From: JBBUAX01 sp964409535
GTDB lineage: Bacteria; Patescibacteriota; Minisyncoccia; UBA6257; 2-01-FULL-56-20
Length of the DNA stretch: 64,000 bases
Direction: 5' to 3'
Assembly: GCA_964409535.1 (NCBI GenBank)
Contig: CAYPDQ010000001.1
Coordinates: 62,001-126,000, forward strand
Numbering within the stretch: the stretch's first letter is position 1; each line of letters opens with the position of its first letter. Made by a program: the position numbers and the translations under genes. The notes under the pieces were generated by a model. The model made no database searches. It was not told the origin of the DNA and saw nothing but the letters and a program-made list of their open reading frames with translations. Below are positions 40,051 to 48,785 of the stretch, one piece after another.

Positions 40051-40709
40051 TCCGGGACGGTCACCTTTTCTTTCTCCACCGTTTCCGGGTTGTAGAAGTT
40101 GTAGAAAAGCTCCAGGAGCTGTTCATCGTTAAGAACCACCGCTGTTAGGCCGATTTGCGAGAGTCCCTCCACCACCTGGTTCACCCGTTGGGTAAGCTGC
40201 AAAAGATTCTCTTCAAACTCCTTCCGCTCTCCCGCCGACGCTTGCTCCTCCTTCGCGGGAGCTTTTTTGCGCAGGAACGGCAGGAATCCGATCGCGCTTT
40301 TAGCGGGGAGGGATGCGGTTAGCGGGTAGAAAGGCACGACCACGAAAAAGGTCTTGGACATTATCGCGTTGTCCGAGACGAAGCGGCGGATGAATTCCTG
40401 GTATTCGGAGATCTGGTCCTGGAGCAGAGCGGACTGTTCTTTGGTCTTGCGCTCGTCCAGATTTCGCAGATAGCGCTCAATGTTGATCTTCCTGGAATGG
40501 ACGACGATCTGGATCTGGAAATTCAAGCTGTTCAGAAAGTTCTGGTACGCCTGGGTGATGAGGTTCTGTTCTTCTTCCGACTTGAGATAGAAATTTATTC
40601 CCCCGACCATGACCACCTGGCGCAAGCTGCCGTCTTTAAGGATCACCGTGCTTTGGCGGATATTTTCTATCTCCACCAGGTCTTGGGTATTGGCTGCGTT
40701 CTTTGGCAT
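40047..40709 (-). CDS. TraC-like N-terminal domain protein of VirB4 system
   Basis: About 220 residues. DLVEIENIRQSTVILKDGSL, VGGINFYLKSEEEQNLITQA, FQIQIVVHSRKINIERYL and KTFFVVVPF match the N-terminal module of TraC/VirB4 proteins. No ATPase motif. With the next ORF it would total the ~800 residues of a full VirB4, and both are in one frame. In related genomes these may be separate genes, so the split may be ancestral. Confidence 0.8.
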   Translation of the reverse strand: MPKNAANTQDLVEIENIRQSTVILKDGSLRQVVMVGGINFYLKSEEEQNLITQAYQNFLNSLNFQIQIVVHSRKINIERYLRNLDERKTKEQSALLQDQISEYQEFIRRFVSDNAIMSKTFFVVVPFYPLTASLPAKSAIGFLPFLRKKAPAKEEQASAGERKEFEENLLQLTQRVNQVVEGLSQIGLTAVVLNDEQLLELFYNFYNPETVEKEKVTVPE

Positions 40710-40722
40710 CAAAGTTAGTTTA

Positions 40723-40809
40723 AAGTTTAAAAATCAAAATGCAAAGCTTAGGAATCGTTCGCCTTCGGCGAACTCATAAATTTTTAACTTTGATATTTGC
40801 ATTTTGCAT
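40723..40809. repeat. AT-rich palindromic repeat with central hairpin, copy 4
   Basis: Nearly identical to copy 1 (13403-13492) outside the apex. The apex GTTCGCCTTCGGCGAAC has compensatory changes relative to GTTCCGCTTTGCGGAAC. Confidence 0.8.
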
Positions 40810-41321
40810 TACCTATAGTCCACTCGTTTGGCCACCTTTCTCTCGCCGGAGAGTCCCCGGAACACTTCGTAGCGTTCTTTCATTCTCTTTAAAGTCAAGC
40901 CGGACTTTTGCGCGGACTCACGGCTCCCTACCTGAACCTGATGCCAGGCGCTCCGCAGGGCCATTCCCCGGACTATATTCTCCAAAGAGAAGCCGCTTCC
41001 GACCTCGGCCTTGAGGGTTTCTTCCGTTTTCGGCAAGGCGCGATTTTCCGATTGCCATAGGTAGATCTGGGGATGCCAGTAGAAGCCCGCTGCCGAAGAA
41101 ACCACTTTGAGAAGCGGTTTGCCGTTCACCTTTACGAATGCCAGCCCAATGCCCACCGCCGCGATTACGAGGGAAAAAATGAACCACAGCCACGTGGCCA
41201 CCAAGAAGTAGAGGAGCATGATCGCGCCCGCCGCCGCGCCGACGTAAGCGAACTGTTTCAAAGACAGCGGCCCGACTATCTTGTCCTCCGTTTCTATGAA
41301 CTGCGGAACCTGGAACTGCAC
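40809..41321 (-). CDS. PrgI family (VirB3-like) membrane protein
   Basis: 170 residues. MQFQVPQFIETEDKIVGPLS followed by two close transmembrane helices (FAYVGAAAGAIMLLYFLVA and FSLVIAAVGIGLAFV), the PrgI layout; FYWHPQIYLWQ follows. PrgI/VirB3 proteins sit next to VirB4 and form part of the inner-membrane complex, as here. Confidence 0.88.
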   Translation of the reverse strand: MQFQVPQFIETEDKIVGPLSLKQFAYVGAAAGAIMLLYFLVATWLWFIFSLVIAAVGIGLAFVKVNGKPLLKVVSSAAGFYWHPQIYLWQSENRALPKTEETLKAEVGSGFSLENIVRGMALRSAWHQVQVGSRESAQKSGLTLKRMKERYEVFRGLSGERKVAKRVDYR

Positions 41322-41325
41322 GATA

Positions 41326-41757
41326 GTAAGTTTAAAGTTTAAATATCAAAATGAAAAATTACCTTTTGCCCTTCATAGTTAGTATGCTAGATGCGATAAC
41401 CTTGGCAATCTCTCCCAACTCGTTAAGTAGCCAATTTAGTTCGCCTTTGTCGCCGTTGCTGGTATCTCGAAGCAGGGCCGGCCAAACCTTAGATTCGTTA
41501 GCGGATTTGAGTGAGTGGGTAAAAAAGTTGGCGAAGTCCTTTTTGGAACTGGCTGAATTTGCTTCTACGTAATTCGCCAGAATACTCGTGCCGCTTCGCA
41601 GAAGTTGATTGCCCATGATATTGCAAATGGGCTTTTGCGGCAATTTATCCACGAACCTTATCAAACGCAAGGTCCAGCCATAAACCCTCTTCTTGAACTC
41701 AGCTTTGAATTTTGAATTGTCATTTTGCACTTTGATTTTTTAACTTTCAATTTTTTT
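41326..41757. mobile_element. AT-rich inverted repeats framing a four-helix-bundle gene
   Basis: Left AAAGTTTAAATATCAAAATG (41332) and, on the other strand, right AAAGTTAAAAAATCAAAGTG (~41748) flank a single ORF. The right repeat encodes the N-terminal MQNDNSKFK of that ORF. The arrangement resembles a ~430-bp cassette inserted into the secretion operon. Confidence 0.6.
41359..41730 (-). CDS. Four-helix-bundle (23S rRNA intervening-sequence type) protein
   Basis: 123 residues. KKRVYGWTLRLIRFVDKLP, GNQLLRSGTSILANYVEANS, KDFANFFTHSLKSANES and WLLNELGEIAKVIASSI are the four amphipathic helices of the IVP/S23 family. These pentameric bundles were first found in rRNA insertions; their role is unknown. 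It lies in the secretion operon but is framed by AT-rich repeats and is probably cargo rather than a secretion gene. Confidence 0.85.
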   Translation of the reverse strand: MQNDNSKFKAEFKKRVYGWTLRLIRFVDKLPQKPICNIMGNQLLRSGTSILANYVEANSASSKKDFANFFTHSLKSANESKVWPALLRDTSNGDKGELNWLLNELGEIAKVIASSILTMKGKR

Positions 41758-42768
41758 CTGTGTCGGGGGTATTGGCGGGGGGGCTGGTTTCGGCGGCATG
41801 GGCGGGATTGCGCTTCTCATATCAGTATAGTGGACCACGCGCGGCGGGGTCATTTCCGTTCTCACGGGCTTGGGAACTTGGCCTGCGGGCGGCACAGGCG
41901 GCTTCCCTGCCTGCGTAGGCAGGCCTATCTCAAGTCGCGCGGGTCTCGGCGGTTGCGGAACCGCGCCTTTTGTAGTTCCAAACGGGGAGGTTGGCTCAAT
42001 ACGGATGCTCGTTTGCGGCTTCAGCGGCTCCAATTCCAATTTCCTTTTAAGGAAGACCGGCGCGGGCACGGAAGGAGTGGTCGGCAGTGGCGCGGGAGGA
42101 ACAGCTGGCTTAGGCACAGCAGCCGGAGGAGAAACTGGTTTCTGTGTCTCCGCAGCGGGCGGCGCACCGTATGTCTTCCATTTAGCTTGAGTGGGCAAGC
42201 CGGTTGCAGGAGGAGGCGCGGCTGGTTTTGGCGTCGGCGTAGGCGCGGGTTTAACCCCGGCGGTAAGCGACGAGAGGTCTATGAACGGCTTTGCGGGTGG
42301 CCCGGCAACCGGCTTCGGCGGCGCTGGCCGTCCTCCAATCGGCATCGGGGGCAGCGTTGCCAGCTTACTAACCGCAGTTGCCGGAGCAACAGCCGGCTTT
42401 TTAACTTCCTCAAGTTTTTCGGGTTCAGGTTTAAGCGGTGCGTATACTTTGTCTATTTCATTGCGCAGGCCGGAGAAAACCCTTGAATTAAGAGCTTCTG
42501 CAACAGAGGCAGCCGCTTGGTGGTTTAAGCCGAGTGCCTCCTCAAGCGTCAGGCCTGTCTCTTCGGGGTGGAGATAGCCCATAAGCACAAGTGCCGTGAC
42601 CTGTTGGACCACGAGTTTCTTCTCTTCGTCCAACAGGTGGTGGCTTTCGCAAGCGCGCAGGACAACCTGGAGATTCTGTGCCGAATCAAGTGCTTCCTGC
42701 AGCACTGGCGGAAGAGAATTGAATCTCTTCTCGACTTCTTGTTCGGTTATTCTTTCGATTGCAATCAT
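41740..42768 (-). CDS. Proline-rich cytoplasmic protein of the secretion operon
   Basis: 342 residues from MIAIERITEQEVEKRFNSLP. An N-terminal ~120-residue helical domain (LPPVLQEALDSAQNLQVVLR, CESHHLLDEEKKLVVQQVTA) is common to T4SS-linked CPR proteins and is followed by a long Pro/Ala linker ending PPKPAPPPIPPTQKK. A CCTGCCTGCGTAGGCAGG palindrome (~41906) encodes part of the linker. No enzymatic motif. A scaffold role is possible. Confidence 0.7.
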   Translation of the reverse strand: MIAIERITEQEVEKRFNSLPPVLQEALDSAQNLQVVLRACESHHLLDEEKKLVVQQVTALVLMGYLHPEETGLTLEEALGLNHQAAASVAEALNSRVFSGLRNEIDKVYAPLKPEPEKLEEVKKPAVAPATAVSKLATLPPMPIGGRPAPPKPVAGPPAKPFIDLSSLTAGVKPAPTPTPKPAAPPPATGLPTQAKWKTYGAPPAAETQKPVSPPAAVPKPAVPPAPLPTTPSVPAPVFLKRKLELEPLKPQTSIRIEPTSPFGTTKGAVPQPPRPARLEIGLPTQAGKPPVPPAGQVPKPVRTEMTPPRVVHYTDMRSAIPPMPPKPAPPPIPPTQKKIES

Positions 42769-42776
42769 GTTTGTTT

Positions 42777-44399
42777 CTAAATCCAGTTCTGATAAGCAGT
42801 ATTGCCAGTCGCGGTGCGTATGGAGTTGGTGCTCTCGCCGCACACTGGGCAGGTGTCTGCAGTAGTAGGCATGTTTTTCTGTCTTCTCACGCCTGGGTTA
42901 GGATAAGTTGCGGGGTTGTTAAGACAGTTTTGACATACCCATGTTTTTGCCATTCCCCACAGGCCGAACCCCTTACCCATGCCGCCCCACATCGAAGCAA
43001 GCAACCCGGGACTTGCTTGGGCCCTCTGTCCAAAGGTTTGTAAGCCGGTTGCCACGCGTTGACCGGCCGCCGTCCTTTGCGCGGCAGCCCGAATCGGTGT
43101 TCCAAGGGCGTAGGTGGCCCTGTTAATCGGGTTGAAAACCTTTCTCCAGCCGGTATATTGCGTGGGTGCTTGCCGTTGCATCGTTCTTGCTGCAGCCCGA
43201 GCGGCAAGCCCACCGCCCTTTCTTGCAGCCCATGTGCCAAAACCTTTCGCTGCTCCGGCTGCCGCGCCAGCGGCGGCGTCGGCGAACTTGATGCCCAAAC
43301 TCTTCGCGGCGAAAAGGCCGCCGATCATAACTCCGAGGAGGACGGCCATTTGCAATAGTTGCTTTACCACCGGGTCAAAGAGGTTGGTGAAGAATTCGGA
43401 GATCGCCGCCCAGACGGGATTGCTGTTGCTCGTGTAGTAACTGCCGAAATTGTACGGATCCACGGAGGAATTCATTGCGTAAGAGGTTTGGATTGCTACC
43501 CATAGGAAAAAAAGGACTATCGGCGCGAAAGCCGCCTGGTTGAAGAAATTATGCCACCACTTGTTCCAATGGCTCCGCGTCGCGGGGAAGATCCAGCTTG
43601 CCCAGGCGAGCGGCAGAAGAATAAGGAGATAACCTATATAGACGTATCGGATTATAAGCATCACGATTAAGGCGCCAAGAGTGATTATGATAAAAATCAG
43701 CGTGAAAATGGTGAAAATCAAACTGGTAATTGGAGTAATTAGCGAACCGATACTGGCGCCGAAGCTAGCCGCAAGTTTACCGGGCTCTATATTCGCCGGA
43801 TTATCTTGTAGCCCTAGGAATGATTTTTGGGGGTTAAAAGCTCCGGCCAGAGCACTAGAGAAGTCCACGAAACTGCCGAAGCCGCTTTGATTACCTTCGC
43901 CGCCAGCGGGGTTCACCGAATTCAGAAAGTAAAAAGACAGGGAGTCAAAGAATTGCAGGATTACTCCGGCGATGACGAGACCGAAATTGATCGCGATTGC
44001 TATGACTATGAGTTTCCACAGCGTCTGCTTCACGCCGTAGGTTTGCACCCGTAAGATTGTCATAATCGCTATGACTACGATGGCGAAAACGAGTGCTAGG
44101 TTAGCGATAGAGAGAGCAACCGGGAAACCGACCGCTACCGGCGGCGAGCTTATGATTTGAGTGTTGATTTGCAGAATAAAGCCCAAAAGCCACGCCTCGA
44201 TCGCTATTGCTATACCGGCGAGTGCACTGATTATCCAAGCGACACCGAAGAATATCTTAGCTACTACGCCGAAGCTGACATCAAATAAAGCGTTGAGGAC
44301 TCCTTCTCCTATGGCAAACGTTACATTCGGCGCCAAAAACAAAGCTAACCCCAGGATGAGCGGCGCCGCGATCTTAGTTTTTTTGAAATCTGCTCTCAT
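42777..44399 (-). CDS. VirB6/TrbL-like polytopic protein with C-terminal zinc ribbon
   Basis: About 540 residues from MRADFKKTKIAAPLILGLAL. A signal-like helix, then about seven hydrophobic helices with the conserved WASWIFPATRSHWNKWWHNF loop, as in TrbL/VirB6. The C-terminal ~60 residues contain WVCQNCLNNPATYPN and DTCPVCGEST, two C-x2-C pairs forming a likely cytoplasmic zinc ribbon, unusual for VirB6. Its ATG overlaps the upstream stop. Confidence 0.82.
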   Translation of the reverse strand: MRADFKKTKIAAPLILGLALFLAPNVTFAIGEGVLNALFDVSFGVVAKIFFGVAWIISALAGIAIAIEAWLLGFILQINTQIISSPPVAVGFPVALSIANLALVFAIVVIAIMTILRVQTYGVKQTLWKLIVIAIAINFGLVIAGVILQFFDSLSFYFLNSVNPAGGEGNQSGFGSFVDFSSALAGAFNPQKSFLGLQDNPANIEPGKLAASFGASIGSLITPITSLIFTIFTLIFIIITLGALIVMLIIRYVYIGYLLILLPLAWASWIFPATRSHWNKWWHNFFNQAAFAPIVLFFLWVAIQTSYAMNSSVDPYNFGSYYTSNSNPVWAAISEFFTNLFDPVVKQLLQMAVLLGVMIGGLFAAKSLGIKFADAAAGAAAGAAKGFGTWAARKGGGLAARAAARTMQRQAPTQYTGWRKVFNPINRATYALGTPIRAAAQRTAAGQRVATGLQTFGQRAQASPGLLASMWGGMGKGFGLWGMAKTWVCQNCLNNPATYPNPGVRRQKNMPTTADTCPVCGESTNSIRTATGNTAYQNWI

Positions 44400-46939
44400 T
44401 GGCAGCGTATTACTACATCCCAAGGCAGGCCGGTCGCCGGCGAGGTCGGCCTGCTCGGCGTCGGTCCGGCAAGATAGAACTCCGGCAGGCCGATTGTGTT
44501 GTAACTCCTTGGGGGATCATACGGATAGTAAACCGCTTCGTTTCCGTACGTCAGATTGAACTGCTGATTGGTTCTCGTGGCAACCTCTTGGGGTGGGACA
44601 TTTTGCTCGTTAAGCAAAGGCAGCATGAAATCCTGCTCCTTACGGCCCAAGTCGGTGCATTGGGCTTGAGTTCCCGAACTCACCCCGCCGCCTTCGTTCG
44701 GCACGCCTATGTCCGGATCTGGTATGTTCCCCAGTCCGCTCGTGTTCGTGCAGTTGTCGCCGACGACCTGCTTCAAGTCTTCAAGATAAGAACCGAAGTT
44801 GTTGGTCATCCGGATCACGCCACGCGTCCCTTGCGTTGGTGGGTTGTCGCGGCTCCACTCGCCGTCAAAATCAAGGTCCTCGTCTTTGACCAGGGAAGTG
44901 ATCACCTCTTCCAGCCAGTTGGTGAACCTGCCGATCTGTATTTCCACCGGATCCCACGCGGCGTCGCGAAAGCCGGAGACGTTGGATTGCAAGCCGGCGA
45001 CCGGGCTGTTCGCATCTATCGCCCGGTTATACCAGACGACGGAGTCAGCTTTAATCCTGAAATTCTCACCGTCGCTTTTGAGCTGGTTTTGGTTTGTCTC
45101 TGCGAAGTCGCGGAATCTCTTCACCGCAGCAATTGACTCATCCAGCGCTTGGCAAAGAGTCTGATATTCGGTGGCAGAAGGGGCGGGTTGGCCGCCCGCC
45201 GAGGCCGAGGAAGATCCTCCGAATAAACTGGAAATGCCTTTTTGTCCGAGTTGAACCAGCTTATTGAGTGCTGCGTTCACGAACGCACTGGTCAAGGCCG
45301 CTATGTCCTGGGCGTTCACGATGCGGCTAATGGGCGAGTTGAGTGCCGCAACTGTGATCTGCTGGACCGCGGACCCCGGGGTGGTGGCCTGGTACTGGGT
45401 GCATACTTTTTCGGTTACGTTGGGTATCCCCTTACACTTATTTTCGCTACCATTCTCAAGCACGCACTGTTGCCACTTGTTCCGGTAGTCCCACTTTGCG
45501 CAGAGTTCCGTAGGCGTGAAACCGCCTCCCGTCACGGCTTTCTTTTCCGCTTCTTCTCTGGCCTTTGCTGACTCAAGCGCCACAATGTCGCTTGTTTGGA
45601 TGAGCGCCCCCAGGAAGTTGTTCTGTGGTTGAAGCGAGGTGGTATATGCTATCCAGCCCCCGTTGTTGAAATTGTTGTAGAAATTCCGGACATTCGCGAC
45701 TACCTGGTCCAGGGTACAGGCGACTGGCGACTCTAGCGGTTGCACCGGCGTGAGCGCTATCCGGATAAGGGGTCCGAATGAAGAACACATCTGGGGCGCG
45801 ACTTTGTAGATTACGTCCCCCACCGCTTTGTTCGTCGCGTCATTCAAGAAAGCGCGCCAGTTGGTAACGAACTGCGGCGTGCCGCCGCCCTGCACCCATC
45901 TGATAACTTGGGTCACCAGTTGGTGGATGAGCCGGTCTTTGAGCGTTTCCAAGAGAACCGAGCGGGTAAAGTTCCAGATCATCCGGCCGAAAACCGCCGG
46001 GTCGAAACTTATTTGAACGCCGATGATGGAGAGAGCATTGGCGGTTTTAACCGGGGAAATGACCCCGAGCAGCATCGCGAGTTTGCCGGTTTGTGCGCCG
46101 ATGGACAGGTCCGTAGAGTTGACCTTTTCCAGTTCGGCGTAGAATCGGCTGACCGCCTCGTCGTAGTTCTTCGCCACCGCCTCCAGAACCATGCTTGCCC
46201 GCAGGGGATCGTCGGGGTTATTTGCCAGGTCTAGGCCTCTTTTCTGATAAGCGAGAACCTGTATGAAACTCCTGTGGAAGTCGGCGAGCGGTTTGGGCAC
46301 AGACACCTTCTTTAACTGCAAGATGGCCGACTCCAGGGTTAGCCCGAGCGTATTCATCGCCTCCGCCTGCGGAAGGTCTCTAATCATTGCTTCAACTTGA
46401 GCCGGCGTCAGGCCGTCGTTTATGATGATATTTACCGCCTTTGTGTACGCGGCGATATCTTCGGCGGAGTAGTTAGAGACGACGCTGGCATCTTTCTCCG
46501 AAAGCGGAATCAGAGCATCCTTCTCGGTCTCTATCTCCAGGGCCGGCGAGGCGAGCGCAATTTGGCTTGCTACCGACTGCAGGTCCTCCGGAACTACGAG
46601 CGAAAAACCGCTGTCGCTGGTTCCCGGCCCTTCGGGGTTTTGGGCTACCATTTCCCGGGCGAGATTCTGGGCAAGGTCTTCGGTCAGGTTTCCGGTCGGG
46701 TTCACCGTCGGCAGGCCATCCTCGGCTACATAAGAAACAACCTCCTGCGGCGGAGGCAGGGATTCAATGAAAGCGTTTTTTGGAGCTTTGGCGAGCTCTT
46801 CCACTCCATCTCCATCTTCTTTTGCCGCTTCCCGGCCGTTTTTCAGTCCGATGTCCGAAATAAGAAAAGCAGATGTGCTTGCGATGATCGCTAAAGCCAA
46901 AAAGCCCACGACCAGCTTATTTAAGTTAGGACCCTGCAC
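44396..46939 (-). CDS. Large membrane-anchored extracytoplasmic protein of the secretion operon
   Basis: 847 residues from a GTG. N-terminal helix LVVGFLALAIIASTSAFLI, then an extracytoplasmic mostly helical region with few Cys (MCSSFGP, ACTLDQ, CAKWDYRNKWQQC, NKCKGIP), ending in DPPRSYNTIGLPEF. This type heads T4SS-like operons in Parcubacteria and may be a core-complex or VirB10-like replacement; no motif proves it. TATAAT (46946-46951) ends 6 nt before the GTG, so it is probably the leaderless first gene of the operon. Confidence 0.72.
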   Translation of the reverse strand: MQGPNLNKLVVGFLALAIIASTSAFLISDIGLKNGREAAKEDGDGVEELAKAPKNAFIESLPPPQEVVSYVAEDGLPTVNPTGNLTEDLAQNLAREMVAQNPEGPGTSDSGFSLVVPEDLQSVASQIALASPALEIETEKDALIPLSEKDASVVSNYSAEDIAAYTKAVNIIINDGLTPAQVEAMIRDLPQAEAMNTLGLTLESAILQLKKVSVPKPLADFHRSFIQVLAYQKRGLDLANNPDDPLRASMVLEAVAKNYDEAVSRFYAELEKVNSTDLSIGAQTGKLAMLLGVISPVKTANALSIIGVQISFDPAVFGRMIWNFTRSVLLETLKDRLIHQLVTQVIRWVQGGGTPQFVTNWRAFLNDATNKAVGDVIYKVAPQMCSSFGPLIRIALTPVQPLESPVACTLDQVVANVRNFYNNFNNGGWIAYTTSLQPQNNFLGALIQTSDIVALESAKAREEAEKKAVTGGGFTPTELCAKWDYRNKWQQCVLENGSENKCKGIPNVTEKVCTQYQATTPGSAVQQITVAALNSPISRIVNAQDIAALTSAFVNAALNKLVQLGQKGISSLFGGSSSASAGGQPAPSATEYQTLCQALDESIAAVKRFRDFAETNQNQLKSDGENFRIKADSVVWYNRAIDANSPVAGLQSNVSGFRDAAWDPVEIQIGRFTNWLEEVITSLVKDEDLDFDGEWSRDNPPTQGTRGVIRMTNNFGSYLEDLKQVVGDNCTNTSGLGNIPDPDIGVPNEGGGVSSGTQAQCTDLGRKEQDFMLPLLNEQNVPPQEVATRTNQQFNLTYGNEAVYYPYDPPRSYNTIGLPEFYLAGPTPSRPTSPATGLPWDVVIRCQ

Positions 46940-46945
46940 ACCTAC

Positions 46946-46951
46946 ATTATA
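46946..46951 (-). promoter_or_regulatory. TATAAT box of the secretion operon (leaderless GTG)
   Basis: It ends 6 nt before GTG 46939. It overlaps the end of rsmA (stop at 46947). Confidence 0.5.
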
Positions 46952-47819
46952 AAGAGGAAAGAGGACGGAGGAAAGAGGATAAGTGAACGATGCTTCGGAT
47001 GCTCAAATCCTGCGGTCGCAGGCCCGGCTCCAAGCCGGCTCGCTTTAGGTTTTGCAGCGCTGTTTCCGGGCTCCAGCCGCCCGCCCGCAGGTTATTAAAG
47101 ATCGTTTTCCTCGGTTGTTGGAAGAGAATTCTTACGATTTTGTAATAGTCATCCGGTCTTATGCCCGCCGGCAGCTTTTTCGTTTTGAGAAGAACGACCG
47201 CAGAGTCCACCTTAGGCGGCGGGCGGAAATCGGTTTTAGGCAGAGCAAACAGAACCTCCGGCTCTGCCCAGAACTGCACGCTTGCCGCCAAGCGGTTCAT
47301 CCCGTACGAGGCCGCGAGGGCTCGCAGCGGCCCTCTGCCTCGTACGGGATTCACTCTTCGCGGCTCCGCGACGAGGCGTTCCGCAACCTCTTTCTGAAGC
47401 GTAAAGACGCACAATTCCGGTTTCGGTTCCAACTCCCCTATCGTCCGCAGAAGGTGGCCGGTTATATAGTAGGGAATGTTGCCACAAATCTTGAAACGTG
47501 GAACGGGAAACGTGGAACGCAGATCGGAAAGCAATCCAGGCAGAACTCTAAGCGCATCTCCTTCCATAATCTTGATATTTTCGTTCTCCGCGAATCTCAA
47601 GCACAGTTTTTCAGCCAATCGCTCGTCTTTCTCTACCGCAATGATTCTTGCCCCGCCCCGCCCCGCGTTATGCGTTATGCGATTCACGATCTCTTGCGTC
47701 AATTCCCCGTGCCCCGGGCCGATTTCAACAATAACCTCCCCAGCTTTCGGGCTCACGGCCCGGACGATCTGTCCGACAGCCGCCTTGTTCTTCAAAAAAT
47801 GCTGGCCGAGGCGCCTCAT
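46947..47819 (-). CDS. rsmA: 16S rRNA dimethyladenosine transferase RsmA/KsgA
   Basis: 290 residues from MRRLGQHFLKNKAAVGQIVR. SAM motif EIGPGHGELTQEI, acidic motif EGDALRVL, catalytic NIPYYI, and PPPKVDSAVV. It dimethylates A1518/A1519 of 16S rRNA. Three repeat types enter the CDS: a CGTGGAACG-type repeat before motif IV (RSTFPVPRF), family 1 element H (18 codons, NPVRGRGPLRALAASYGM) between motif IV and the C-terminal domain, and a CCTCTTTCCTCCG-type repeat at the C-terminus (SFLRPLSSL). Confidence 0.94.
   Translation of the reverse strand: MRRLGQHFLKNKAAVGQIVRAVSPKAGEVIVEIGPGHGELTQEIVNRITHNAGRGGARIIAVEKDERLAEKLCLRFAENENIKIMEGDALRVLPGLLSDLRSTFPVPRFKICGNIPYYITGHLLRTIGELEPKPELCVFTLQKEVAERLVAEPRRVNPVRGRGPLRALAASYGMNRLAASVQFWAEPEVLFALPKTDFRPPPKVDSAVVLLKTKKLPAGIRPDDYYKIVRILFQQPRKTIFNNLRAGGWSPETALQNLKRAGLEPGLRPQDLSIRSIVHLSSFLRPLSSL
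47300..47349. mobile_element. Family 1 element H (50 bp), in-frame within rsmA
   Basis: Ends TCCCGTACGAGGC and GCCTCGTACGGGA, duplication TTCA at 47296-47299 and 47350-47353 (TGAA on the gene strand). Element plus duplication is 54 bp, exactly 18 codons. The interior is a short hairpin with GGCCGC/GCGGCC. Confidence 0.85.
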
Positions 47820-47846
47820 GCCGTTTATACTATAATTGAAATTACG

Positions 47847-48785
47847 ATGAAGCCATATCTGCTTATTGGGGCAATCGGCTTTTCCCTCGTTTTTACATTT
47901 GCGTCTCACGCGGCGGCCGAGACCTTTTCAAGGAACCTCAAACTGGGCGACTCCGGCGCGGACGTGCTTTCGCTCCAGAAAGCGTTGAATGGAGATCCGG
48001 ATACCCGTCTCACTCTTTCCGGCCCCGGTTCGCCCGGAGAAGAAACGGATTACTTCGGATACCTCACCAAGGCGGCAGTGGAACGCTTCCAAGAGAAACA
48101 CTCCCGGGATACGCTTGCCCCGGTTGGATTGGGTGCTCCTACCGGGTTCGTGGGGCCGCTCACGCGGAAGAAGCTCGCCTCGCTTGCCGCAGGCGGCGGG
48201 GCCGCCCCGGCTCCGAGCCGCCGCCCTTCGGCGGATACTCCGCCCGCCTCGCCGTCGAACCCGAACCTCGTAAACATTGATTTTTATCTGGAGGAAGTCG
48301 GAAAACTTGAGCGTGTCCAGGGCGTTGATGAAGCGACCATACAGGAGCACGCACGGTTCATCCGGGATTATGCCGCTTCTACGAGCACCGACTTCCGGGC
48401 ACAGTTTGAATCAGAACTAAAGAGAAATTTGACGGCCCCTCAAAGCGGCTTTAGGAAACTCATTGACCCGCTCCTCGGCTGGCTCGCAGAGCCGGCGCAG
48501 GCGATCACCGGCGCACCCTTCGGCGGCCCGATTGTGTACGTGTACCCCTGTTCCTGCCCGCCGGAGATCTTCTCGCTCGGCGTTGGGCCTCCTTCAACCG
48601 CGCCGGTTTTGAACTACGCCGCCGGCACGCAGGCGTTTCTCTCATATAACCTCCCGGCCGCCAGGTTCCTGCTCGGTCTTTATACCCCGGGAGTTCAAAG
48701 CTGTTGGCAGTTCGACATCCTCGGATGCTTTCCGATTCCCGCGGCGGGGCAGATCCAGCCGATGGTCGGCTCTAGTCCATTGTAA
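47847..48785 (+). CDS. Secreted peptidoglycan-binding (PGBD1) protein
   Basis: 312 residues. Signal peptide MKPYLLIGAIGFSLVFTFAS (AHAAA-type cleavage near 26), then a PG_binding_1 domain (LKLGDSGADVLSLQKALNGD, TDYFGYLTKAAVERFQEKH, GFVGPLTRKKL). The remaining ~190 residues are helical then Pro/Cys-containing (VYVYPCSCPPEIF) and unassigned. TATAAT (47831-47836) lies 10 nt before the ATG, so the mRNA has almost no leader. It is divergent from rsmA with 27 bp between starts. Confidence 0.85.
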   Translation: MKPYLLIGAIGFSLVFTFASHAAAETFSRNLKLGDSGADVLSLQKALNGDPDTRLTLSGPGSPGEETDYFGYLTKAAVERFQEKHSRDTLAPVGLGAPTGFVGPLTRKKLASLAAGGGAAPAPSRRPSADTPPASPSNPNLVNIDFYLEEVGKLERVQGVDEATIQEHARFIRDYAASTSTDFRAQFESELKRNLTAPQSGFRKLIDPLLGWLAEPAQAITGAPFGGPIVYVYPCSCPPEIFSLGVGPPSTAPVLNYAAGTQAFLSYNLPAARFLLGLYTPGVQSCWQFDILGCFPIPAAGQIQPMVGSSPL

